Of a DNA stretch of 64,000 nt, positions 25,465-33,325 are shown in pieces. A model generated the notes under the pieces. The model saw nothing but the letters and a program-made list of their open reading frames with translations, made no database searches and was not told where the DNA came from. Source of the DNA: Gluconacetobacter diazotrophicus PA1 5 (lineage in GTDB: Bacteria; Pseudomonadota; Alphaproteobacteria; Acetobacterales; Acetobacteraceae); contig NC_010125.1 of the NCBI RefSeq assembly GCF_000067045.1, positions 3,574,001 to 3,638,000 of the forward strand. Direction: 5' to 3'. The position numbers were made by a program, and so were the translations under genes. Within the stretch, counting starts at the first letter, position 1, and each line of letters starts with the position of its first letter.

Positions 25465-28400
25465 ATGACCGCACGTCCCCATCTTCTCGACGCCCTTCGC
25501 GACCAGGTGCTGCTGTGTGACGGCGGCATGGGGTCGCGCGTGCAGGTGCTGGACCTGGATGTCGAGCGCGACTACTGGGGGCAGGAGAACTGCACCGAGA
25601 TCCTGAACCTGTCGCGCCCCGAACTGGTGCGTGAGATCCATCGCGGCTATTTCGAGGCCGGGGCGGATATGGTCGAGACCAATTCGTTCGGCGGCACGCC
25701 CATCACGCTGGGCGAATTCGGGCTGGCCGACCGGGCGCGCGAGATCAACCGCACCGCCGCCCACCTGGCGCGCGAGGCCGCCGAGAGCTTCGCCGACGGC
25801 CGCCACCGCTACGTCATCGGATCGGTCGGGCCGGGGACCAAGCTGCCGTCGCTGGGCAATATCGACTACGACACGCTGGAAGCCGGGCTGGCCGAGCAGT
25901 GCCGCGGCCTGATCGACGGCGGCGTGGACGCGCTGCTGATCGAAACCTGCCAGGACACGCTGCAGATCAAGGCCGCCGTCAACGGTGCCAAGATCGCCCG
26001 CGCCGAGTTGGGCACCGATACCCCGATCTTCGTCCAGGTGACAGTGGAAACCACCGGCACCCTGCTGGTCGGCCCCGACATCGCCGCCGCCGCCACCGCG
26101 ATCCACGCGCTGGATGTGCCGCTGATGGGCCTGAACTGCGCCACCGGCCCGCAGGAAATGGCCGAGCACGTGCGCTGGCTGGCCGGCAACTGGCCGGGCC
26201 TGATCTCGATCCAGCCCAATGCCGGCCTGCCGGAACTGGTGGACGGGCAGACCCACTACCCGCTCTCGCCCGCCGACATGGCCACCTGGGTGGACCGCTT
26301 CATCACCGAGGACGGGCTGAACCTGGTCGGCGGGTGCTGCGGCACCTCCACCCCGCATATCGCGGCGCTGGACGCCATGCTGCGCCGCCGGGCCGAGGGC
26401 ACCGGCCGCCACCGCCCCGCCCCGGTCCCGCGCCGCCCGGTCTGGATTCCGTCGGTGTCCAGCTTGTACACCCAGGTGCCGCTGCGCCAGGAAAACAGCT
26501 ATTTCTCGATCGGCGAGCGCTGCAACGCCAACGGGTCGAAGAAATGGCGCACCCTGCAGGAAGAGGGCGACTGGGACGGCTGCGTCTCCATCGGGCGCGA
26601 ACAGGTGGCCGAGGGGTCGAACGCGCTGGACCTCTGCACCGCCTTCGTCGGCCGCGACGAAATGCGCGAGATGAACGAGGTCGTGACCCGCTTCACCTCT
26701 TCGGTCAACGCGCCGCTGGTCATCGATTCCACCGAAACCCCGGTGATCGAGGCCGCGCTGAAGCTGTACGGCGGCAAGGCGATCATCAACTCGATCAATT
26801 TCGAGGACGGCGAGGGCCACGCCACCGACCGCATGCTTCTGGCGCGCAAGTTCGGCGCCGCCGTCGTGGCGCTGACCATCGACGAAGTCGGCATGGCCAA
26901 GACCGCCGAGGACAAGCTGCGCATCGCCACCCGCCTGGTCGAATTCGCCTGCGACCGGCATGGACTGCCGCAATCCGACCTGATGATCGACCCGCTGACC
27001 TTCACCATCGGCACGGGGGTCGAGGACGACCGCAAGCTGGGGCTGTGGACGCTGGAGGGCATCCGCCAGATCCGCGACCGCTTCCCCGACATCCAGATCG
27101 TGCTGGGGCTGTCGAACATCTCGTTCGGCCTGAACCCGGCGGCGCGCGCGGTGCTGAATTCGGTGTTCCTGGACCATGCGGTGCGCGCGGGCATGACGGC
27201 GGCGATCGTCCATGTCTCCAAGATCCGCCCGCTGCACCTGATCCCCGAGGAAGAGGTGAAGGTCGCCGAAGACCTGATCTTCGACCGCCGCGAGGAAGGC
27301 TACGACCCGCTGCAGCGCCTGCTGGAACTGTTCGCGGACCGCAAGGCCAGCGACGCGGTGAAGAAGACCCGGTCGGACCGCGTGGACGAACGGCTGAAGG
27401 AGCGCATCGTCGACGGCGACCGCAAGGGGCTGGAAGCCGACCTGGACGAGGCGATGCGGACCATCCCGCCGCTGGACATCATCAACACCATCCTGCTGGA
27501 CGGCATGAAGGTGGTGGGCGAACTGTTCGGCGCGGGCAAGATGCAACTGCCCTTCGTCCTGCAGTCGGCCGAAACGATGAAGGCCGCCGTGGCCCACCTG
27601 GAACCGCACATGGAACGGGCCGAGGGCCAGACGCGCGGCACCATCGTGCTGGCGACGGTCAAGGGCGACGTGCACGATATCGGCAAGAACCTGGTCGACA
27701 TCATCCTGACCAACAACGGCTATCGCGTCGTCAACCTGGGCATCAAGGTGCCGGTGGCCGACATGATCGCCGCCACCCGCGAACACGCGGCCGACGCGGT
27801 GGGCATGTCCGGCCTGCTGGTGAAATCGACCGTGGTGATGCGCGAGAACCTGGAGGAAATGGCCCGCCAGGGGCTGGACGTCCCGGTGCTGCTGGGCGGT
27901 GCCGCGCTGACCCGCAATTATGTCGAGGAAGACTGTACCGCCGCCTACGGCACCGACGGCCGCGTCGCCTATGCCCGCGACGCGTTCGACGGGCTGTCGC
28001 TGATGGACCAGGTGGCGCAGGGCGAATTCGACAACTACCTGGCCGCCACCCGCGCCCGCCGCGCCGGCAAGGCCACCCGCGCCCGCCCCCGCGACATGGA
28101 ACAGGCCGACACTCGCGGCTTCGCCCCCGTGGACGTGGCCGCCGCCCGCGCCCGCCGGGCGCGCCTGACGCAGGACGAACCGGCGGTGGAACCGCCCTTC
28201 TGGGGCGCGCGGGTCATCGAGGCCGCGCCGGACGCCGTGCTGCCGTTCCTGAACGAGCGGTCGCTGTATCAATTCCAGTGGGGCTTCCGCAAGCAGGGCC
28301 GCTCGCTGGACGATTTCATGGGCTGGGCCCGGCAGGAACTGCGCCCGGTGCTGCGCCGCATGCTGGCCCTGGCGGCGGAGCAGGACATCCTGCGCCCCCA

Positions 28401-28971
28401 GGCGGCCTACGGCTACTGGAAGGCCGCCGGCCAGGGCAACGACCTGATCCTGTTCGAAGCCGACGGCACCACCGAGGCCGCGCGCTTCACCCTGCCCCGC
28501 CAGCCGCGCGAGGACGGCGAGTGCATCGCCGATTTCGTCCGCGACGTGGATGACGCCCGGCGCGACGTGATCGGCCTGCAGGTCGTGACCGTGGGGCAGA
28601 AGGCGTCGGACATGGCGCGCGAATGGTTCGAGGCCAACCGCTACAAGGACTACCTGTACCTGCACGGCCTGTCGGTCGAAATGGCCGAGGCGATGGCCGA
28701 ATACACCCACAAGCGCATCCGCGCCGAACTGGGCTTCGCCGCCGAGGACGACCGCGACATGAACAAGCTGTTGCAGCAGGGCTATCGCGGCTCGCGCTAT
28801 TCCTTCGGCTACCCCGCCTGCCCCCGGCTGGAGGACCAGGACCCCATTCTGAAGCTGCTGGACGCCGAACGGATCGGCGTCTCGCTGACCGACGGCTACC
28901 AGTTGCACCCCGAGCAATCGACCTCGGCGCTGGTGGTTCTCAATCCGAAAGCGAAATATTTTTCGGTCTGA
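25465..28971 (+). CDS. metH: Cobalamin-dependent methionine synthase
   Basis: A 1,168-residue full-length MetH, which transfers methyl from methyltetrahydrofolate to homocysteine through cobalamin. Domains in order: homocysteine-binding barrel with zinc cysteines (GLNCATG near 222, GGCCGTS near 290), the pterin-binding barrel (SIGERCNANGSKKW onwards, about 350-610), the cap helices, the B12-binding Rossmann domain with the ligand motif DVHDIGKN near residue 735, and the C-terminal SAM-dependent reactivation domain (about 880-1,168, with RYSFGYPACPRLEDQ). No B12, SAM or SAH riboswitch was recognised upstream. The ribosome site before ATG 25465 is weak. Confidence 0.97.
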   Translation: MTARPHLLDALRDQVLLCDGGMGSRVQVLDLDVERDYWGQENCTEILNLSRPELVREIHRGYFEAGADMVETNSFGGTPITLGEFGLADRAREINRTAAHLAREAAESFADGRHRYVIGSVGPGTKLPSLGNIDYDTLEAGLAEQCRGLIDGGVDALLIETCQDTLQIKAAVNGAKIARAELGTDTPIFVQVTVETTGTLLVGPDIAAAATAIHALDVPLMGLNCATGPQEMAEHVRWLAGNWPGLISIQPNAGLPELVDGQTHYPLSPADMATWVDRFITEDGLNLVGGCCGTSTPHIAALDAMLRRRAEGTGRHRPAPVPRRPVWIPSVSSLYTQVPLRQENSYFSIGERCNANGSKKWRTLQEEGDWDGCVSIGREQVAEGSNALDLCTAFVGRDEMREMNEVVTRFTSSVNAPLVIDSTETPVIEAALKLYGGKAIINSINFEDGEGHATDRMLLARKFGAAVVALTIDEVGMAKTAEDKLRIATRLVEFACDRHGLPQSDLMIDPLTFTIGTGVEDDRKLGLWTLEGIRQIRDRFPDIQIVLGLSNISFGLNPAARAVLNSVFLDHAVRAGMTAAIVHVSKIRPLHLIPEEEVKVAEDLIFDRREEGYDPLQRLLELFADRKASDAVKKTRSDRVDERLKERIVDGDRKGLEADLDEAMRTIPPLDIINTILLDGMKVVGELFGAGKMQLPFVLQSAETMKAAVAHLEPHMERAEGQTRGTIVLATVKGDVHDIGKNLVDIILTNNGYRVVNLGIKVPVADMIAATREHAADAVGMSGLLVKSTVVMRENLEEMARQGLDVPVLLGGAALTRNYVEEDCTAAYGTDGRVAYARDAFDGLSLMDQVAQGEFDNYLAATRARRAGKATRARPRDMEQADTRGFAPVDVAAARARRARLTQDEPAVEPPFWGARVIEAAPDAVLPFLNERSLYQFQWGFRKQGRSLDDFMGWARQELRPVLRRMLALAAEQDILRPQAAYGYWKAAGQGNDLILFEADGTTEAARFTLPRQPREDGECIADFVRDVDDARRDVIGLQVVTVGQKASDMAREWFEANRYKDYLYLHGLSVEMAEAMAEYTHKRIRAELGFAAEDDRDMNKLLQQGYRGSRYSFGYPACPRLEDQDPILKLLDAERIGVSLTDGYQLHPEQSTSALVVLNPKAKYFSV

Positions 28972-29041
28972 GCCCACTTGCGGGGCGGCGGCGCCTGCCG
29001 CGGCGTTGACCGCGTGAACCGCGCCCCGGCATCATGGCGGA

Positions 29042-29488
29042 ATGTCCGAATCCGCCCCCCCGCCGCCAAGCGACGACGATGCACCGTCCGTGCCGGATGC
29101 GCGGACGGTGCTGGCGGCGCTGTGGGCCGGACTCGTCGCGTCTCCCACTACCATTGCCGCCGCCGGGTCGGCCCCCCTGCCGCCCGACCCGCGGGCCGAG
29201 CAGCATGTCCGCCGCATCGCGCGGGCGTTCGGGCTGCATGCCGAACATTGCGTCATGGAACTGATCGCCGATGACCGCGCGGCGCTGATCCGCGAAAGTG
29301 CCGAAACACTGACGCGCCTGATGCAGATCTGGGCCGCGCGGAACGTATCCGCCGACGCCGTGTGGACCGAACTGGACCGCCGCACGCAGGTGGGCGAACT
29401 GCTGCTGACCCTGAACAACACGCCCACGCGGCGGGCCGGACGCGCCATCGCCCGACCGTGGAAGATCCGCACCACCAAGCTGCCCTGA
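29042..29488 (+). CDS. HisE/PRA-PH-like small protein
   Basis: A 148-residue protein whose centre (HAEHCVMELIADDRAALIRESAETLTRLM, about residues 67-95) and the following ADAVWTELDRR have the helix pattern of phosphoribosyl-ATP pyrophosphohydrolase (HisE, MazG-like all-alpha NTP-PPase). The acidic E-x-x-E/E-x-x-D metal motif is only partly kept. The N-terminus is Pro/Asp-rich and the C-terminus basic. No histidine genes are nearby, so it is more likely a divergent relative than the histidine enzyme. It stands alone between metH and cvpA. Confidence 0.5.
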   Translation: MSESAPPPPSDDDAPSVPDARTVLAALWAGLVASPTTIAAAGSAPLPPDPRAEQHVRRIARAFGLHAEHCVMELIADDRAALIRESAETLTRLMQIWAARNVSADAVWTELDRRTQVGELLLTLNNTPTRRAGRAIARPWKIRTTKLP

Positions 29489-29655
29489 CGCGGCGTCCCG
29501 GCGCCCCGCGCGATCTTTCCCCTGTCGCGGCGCCTCCGGTGATGGCATAACCGGCCCGAAATCACCCCATCGCTTGACCGGCCGCAGCACAAGGAACGCC
29601 CCGACCCCATGACCCGGGTCCCCTCCCAGCTTTCCATGGACAACCGGGCGGCCGC

Positions 29656-30204
29656 ATGACCGGCGGAACCCAGATCGGCGCGGACTGGATCGACGTGACG
29701 GCGGGCCTGGTGGTGGTCGTCTCGGCCCTGTTCGGCTATGGACGGGGCCTGGTGCGCGAATTGCTGGGGCTGGGAAGCTGGATCGGGGCGGCGGTGCTGG
29801 CGACGCGCCTGACCGGGCCGGTGCTGCAGGCCATCGCGCCGTCGATCACCAACCCGCTGGTGGCCGGTGTCGTTGCCTTCGCGTTGCCCTTCATCGGGCT
29901 GCTGGTCGTCTTCACCCTGGTCACGCAGGCCATCGGCCGCGTGGTCCGGGACTCGGCCCTGGGCGGGCTGAACAGCATGCTGGGCTTGCTGTTCGGCGGG
30001 GTGCGGGGCTATGGCGTGCTGGTCGCGGCGTACCTGGTCGCGGGCCTGGTTGCCGCGCCCGCCGAATGGCCGCTGGCGGTGCAGACGGCACGCCTGCTGC
30101 CGCTTGTGTCGCAGGGGGCCTTCTTTCTGCAGCGCGTCCTGCCCATTTCCATGAAGCCCAGCCTTGCGCAACTGATGCAGACGCGCCATGACGCCCCGAT
30201 CTGA
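29656..30204 (+). CDS. cvpA: CvpA family membrane protein
   Basis: A 182-residue inner-membrane protein with four to five membrane segments, with the CvpA markers WIDVTAGLVVVVSALFGYGRG, LLGLGSWIGAAVLA and GLNSMLGLLFGGVRGY. CvpA is linked to colicin V production and envelope stress. It lies just upstream of purF, an arrangement common in proteobacteria, with 76 bases between them and a strong ribosome site for purF. The C-terminal 40 residues are cytoplasmic and less conserved. Confidence 0.92.
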   Translation: MTGGTQIGADWIDVTAGLVVVVSALFGYGRGLVRELLGLGSWIGAAVLATRLTGPVLQAIAPSITNPLVAGVVAFALPFIGLLVVFTLVTQAIGRVVRDSALGGLNSMLGLLFGGVRGYGVLVAAYLVAGLVAAPAEWPLAVQTARLLPLVSQGAFFLQRVLPISMKPSLAQLMQTRHDAPI

Positions 30205-30280
30205 CCCCTTCGCGGGGCCGCCTTGTGCCTGCCCGGGAAGCACCACCCGGGCGCCCGTCGAGGAAAAGAGGTAGCTGACC

Positions 30281-31834
30281 ATGTCGACCCGCCCCACCGC
30301 CCCGCAGGCCGTCACCCCGGACAGCGCCGCCTGCTCCTGCCCCCTGTGCGCCACCGGCCACGCGCGGGACGACATGCCGCTGCAATGGCATGACGACGAC
30401 AAGCCGCACGAGGAATGCGGCGTCATCGGCGTCTGGAACGTCAAGGACGCGTCGGCGCTGACCGCGCTGGGCCTGCACGCGCTGCAGCATCGCGGGCAGG
30501 AGGCGACGGGCATCGTGTCCTATGACAGCACGCGCTTCCACACCCACAAGGGGCTGGGCCTGGTGGGCGACGTGTTCGGTGACGCCCGGGTCATGGCCAC
30601 CCTGCCGGGCCACCGGGCGGTGGGCCACAACCGCTACGCCACCACCGGGGCGACGCTGATCCGCAACGTGCAGCCCCTGTTCGCGGATTTCGAATTCGGC
30701 GGTCTGGCGGTCGCGCACAACGGCAACCTGACGAACGCCGAGACGCTGAAGCGCGCGCTGGTGCGCCGGGGCTGCATCTTCCAGTCCACGACGGACAGCG
30801 AGGTGTTCATCCACCTGCTGGCGATCTCGCTCTACGCCACGGTGCTGGACCGGCTGATCGACGCGCTGAAGCAGGTGCTGGGGGCCTATTCGCTGGTCGT
30901 GCTGTCGCGCGACGCGCTGATGGGCGTGCGCGACCCGCTGGGCGTGCGGCCGCTGATCCTGGGCCGCATCCCCGGCGAGACCGACGGCGCCGCCCCCTCC
31001 TGGGTCCTGGCCAGCGAGACCTGCGCGCTGGACATCATGGGCGCGGAATTCGTCCGCGACGTGGAACCGGGCGAAATCGTCATCATCGACAATGACGGCG
31101 TCCGTTCGGTCAAGCCGTTCGGCGAGCGGAAATCCCGCTTCTGCGTGTTCGAATACATCTATTTCGCCCGCCCGGATTCGGTGATGGACGGCAAGCCGGT
31201 CTACGAGGCGCGCAAGCGCATCGGCGTGGAACTGGCGCGCGAAAGCGCGGTCGAGGCCGACGTGATCGTCCCGGTACCCGATTCCGGCGTGCCCTCGGCC
31301 ATGGGCTATTCCATGGCCAGCGGCATTCCCTTCGAACTGGGCATCATCCGCAACCATTATGTCGGCCGCACCTTCATCGAACCGACCGACCAGATCCGCC
31401 ATCTGGGCGTGAAGCTGAAACATTCGACCAACCGGCCGGTGCTGGACGGCAAGCGGGTGGTCCTGGTCGATGATTCGATCGTGCGCGGCACCACGTCGCG
31501 CAAGATCGTGGACATGGTCCGCGCCGCCGGCGCGCGCGAGGTGCACATGCGCATCTCCTCGCCGCCCACGACGCATTCCTGCTTCTACGGCATCGACACG
31601 CCCGAGCGCAGCAAGCTGCTGGCGGCCCAGCACGACCTGAAGGAAATGGCCGAACTGATCGGCGTGGACAGCCTGGCCTTCATCTCCTTCGACGGGCTGT
31701 ACCGCGCGCTGGGCCACGCCGACCGCGCCGCCGCCGCCGGCCGGTACTGCGACGCCTGCTTCACCGGCGACTACCCGATCCCCCTGGTGGATTACGAAGC
31801 CGCAGGCGACGACGCGCGTCCCGGCACTCCATGA
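30281..31834 (+). CDS. purF: Amidophosphoribosyltransferase
   Basis: A 517-residue PurF, the first committed step of purine synthesis (PRPP plus glutamine to phosphoribosylamine). The class II glutaminase domain starts at the processed Cys46 in EECGVIGVW and contains HNRYATTG and HNGNLTN. The phosphoribosyltransferase domain has the PRPP motif VVLVDDSIVRGTT. A propeptide of 45 residues is unusually long and contains CSCPLC (residues 18-23). The start at 30281 has a strong AAGAGG site; the next start (Met32) does not. Its stop overlaps the following SDR gene by four bases. Confidence 0.97.
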   Translation: MSTRPTAPQAVTPDSAACSCPLCATGHARDDMPLQWHDDDKPHEECGVIGVWNVKDASALTALGLHALQHRGQEATGIVSYDSTRFHTHKGLGLVGDVFGDARVMATLPGHRAVGHNRYATTGATLIRNVQPLFADFEFGGLAVAHNGNLTNAETLKRALVRRGCIFQSTTDSEVFIHLLAISLYATVLDRLIDALKQVLGAYSLVVLSRDALMGVRDPLGVRPLILGRIPGETDGAAPSWVLASETCALDIMGAEFVRDVEPGEIVIIDNDGVRSVKPFGERKSRFCVFEYIYFARPDSVMDGKPVYEARKRIGVELARESAVEADVIVPVPDSGVPSAMGYSMASGIPFELGIIRNHYVGRTFIEPTDQIRHLGVKLKHSTNRPVLDGKRVVLVDDSIVRGTTSRKIVDMVRAAGAREVHMRISSPPTTHSCFYGIDTPERSKLLAAQHDLKEMAELIGVDSLAFISFDGLYRALGHADRAAAAGRYCDACFTGDYPIPLVDYEAAGDDARPGTP

Positions 31835-32550
31835 CTCCAGCCACAGTGACCGGGGCCCCGGTGGCACTGGTCACCGGGGCCAGCCGGGGCATCGGCCGCG
31901 CCACCGCCCTGGCCCTGGCCGCGGGCGGGGCGCACTGCATCCTGACCGCCCGCACCCCCGGCGGATTGGAGGAAACCGACGACCTGATCGAACGCCGCAC
32001 CGGCCGCCGCGCGACCCTGCTGCCGCTGGACCTGCGCGACGGGGACGCGATCGACACGCTGGGCCCGTCGATCGCCGCCCGCTTCGGCCGGCTGGACGTG
32101 CTGGTCCATTGCGCCGCCATGCTGGGGGTCCTGACCCCCGTCACCCATATGCGCGACGCCGACTGGACCGCCACGCTGGCGGTCAACGCCACGGCCGCCT
32201 GGCGGATGATCCGCACCACCGCGCCCCTGCTGGAACGCGCGCCCGCCGGCCGCGCCGTGTTCCTGACCGACGGGCACGCGACGCACCCCGCCAGCTTCTG
32301 GGGCATGATGGCCGCGTCCAAGGCCGCGATGGAGGCCGTCGTCCTGACCTGGGCCGACGAAATCGCCCCCGGCAGCCCCCTGCGGGTCAATCTGTACGAC
32401 CCCGGCCCGGTGGCCACCCGCCTGCGCGTGCAGGCCATGCCGGCCGCCGACCTGTCCGCCCTGCCCCGCCCGGACGCGGCGGGCGCGGCCATCGCCGCCC
32501 TGTGCCGGCCGGACGAGACCCGGCACGGGCAGCGTATCCGCGCATCCTGA
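31831..32550 (+). CDS. SDR-fold protein lacking the catalytic Ser and Tyr
   Basis: A 239-residue short-chain dehydrogenase fold, similar to the YciK group. The cofactor motif TGASRGIG (residues 15-22) is intact. In the active site, the YxxxK motif reads MAASK, with Met160 in place of Tyr (Lys164 kept), and the catalytic Ser position appears to be Asp147 in FLTDG. It may therefore bind NAD(P) without normal redox catalysis. The start codon overlaps the purF stop by four bases (ATGA), so it is translationally coupled to purine synthesis. Confidence 0.85.
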   Translation: MTPATVTGAPVALVTGASRGIGRATALALAAGGAHCILTARTPGGLEETDDLIERRTGRRATLLPLDLRDGDAIDTLGPSIAARFGRLDVLVHCAAMLGVLTPVTHMRDADWTATLAVNATAAWRMIRTTAPLLERAPAGRAVFLTDGHATHPASFWGMMAASKAAMEAVVLTWADEIAPGSPLRVNLYDPGPVATRLRVQAMPAADLSALPRPDAAGAAIAALCRPDETRHGQRIRAS

Positions 32551-32581
32551 CGCGACCGCCCCGCCCTGCTATAACACCGGC

Positions 32582-33082
32582 ATGGCCAAGAAAAATTCCC
32601 ATCCCCAGGCAACCGGCACCCAGGCCACCCAGGCCCTGACCCGTGCGGGAATCGCCTTCACCGCCGTCACCTACCATTATGATCCGGACGCCGACCGGCT
32701 GGGCGTGCAGGCCGCCGAAGCCATCGGCGAACCGCCCGCCCACGTCTACAAGACCCTGATGGCGGAGATCGACGGCCGCGCGGTCTGCGTGGTCGTCCCG
32801 TCGGACCACGAGGTCAGCATGAAGAAGCTGGCCGCCGCCTTCGGCGGCAAGAGCGCGAAGATGATGAAGCCCGCCGACGCCGAACGCGTCACCGGCTACC
32901 GCGTCGGCGGCATCAGTCCCTTCGGCCAGAAGAAGCGCGTCCCCACCGCCTTCGCCCGCCAGGCGGCGGACCTGCCCTACCTCTACACCAACGGCGGCCA
33001 GCGCGGCCTCCAGGTCCGCCTGGCCCCCGACGACGCGCTGCGCGCCTGCGATGCCACCCTGGCGGACCTGACGGCCGCATAA
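32582..33082 (+). CDS. ybaK: Cys-tRNA(Pro) deacylase YbaK
   Basis: A 166-residue YbaK/EbsC-family protein, which hydrolyses cysteine wrongly attached to tRNA-Pro. Family features are the N-terminal TQALTRAGIAFTAVTYHYD, the segment HVYKTLMAEIDG with the conserved Lys, the KLAAAFGGKSAKMM helix and the GGISPFGQKKR loop. Length matches the family. It follows the SDR gene after 31 bases on the same strand and may be part of the cvpA-purF transcription unit. Confidence 0.94.
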   Translation: MAKKNSHPQATGTQATQALTRAGIAFTAVTYHYDPDADRLGVQAAEAIGEPPAHVYKTLMAEIDGRAVCVVVPSDHEVSMKKLAAAFGGKSAKMMKPADAERVTGYRVGGISPFGQKKRVPTAFARQAADLPYLYTNGGQRGLQVRLAPDDALRACDATLADLTAA

Positions 33083-33325
33083 AGCATCGGCGGCCCCACG
33101 CCTTTGCGTCTCCCCCGGACCATCCGGTGGCGCGATGTCATGATTCCGAAAAGAAAATGGTACAAAACGGACACAAACCGCCGTTTCTGCTCTTTTTAAG
33201 TTTTATGACCATTCGGATTTGTCGGCTGACTTATTCAAACCCGCATAGACATTAATTAATTTTTGTATATTTTGGAAAATCAGCACCACGCTTCCGGCTG
33301 CTCCCCTTCCACCAGGCCTGCATCC
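33083..33325. other. AT-rich leader before the autotransporter gene
   Basis: The 240 bases upstream of the autotransporter start are much richer in A/T than the genome around them (for example the ATTAATTAATTTTTGTATAT run near 33251). A promoter is likely here but no -35/-10 pair stands out. The low GC continues through the first 120 bases of the coding region. Confidence 0.4.

Noticed and set aside
25234-28977. A 1,247-codon open frame antisense to metH
   Set aside because: It mirrors metH codon by codon in GC-rich DNA, has low-complexity His/Gln/Arg/Val/Gly text, and metH on the other strand has all its domains.
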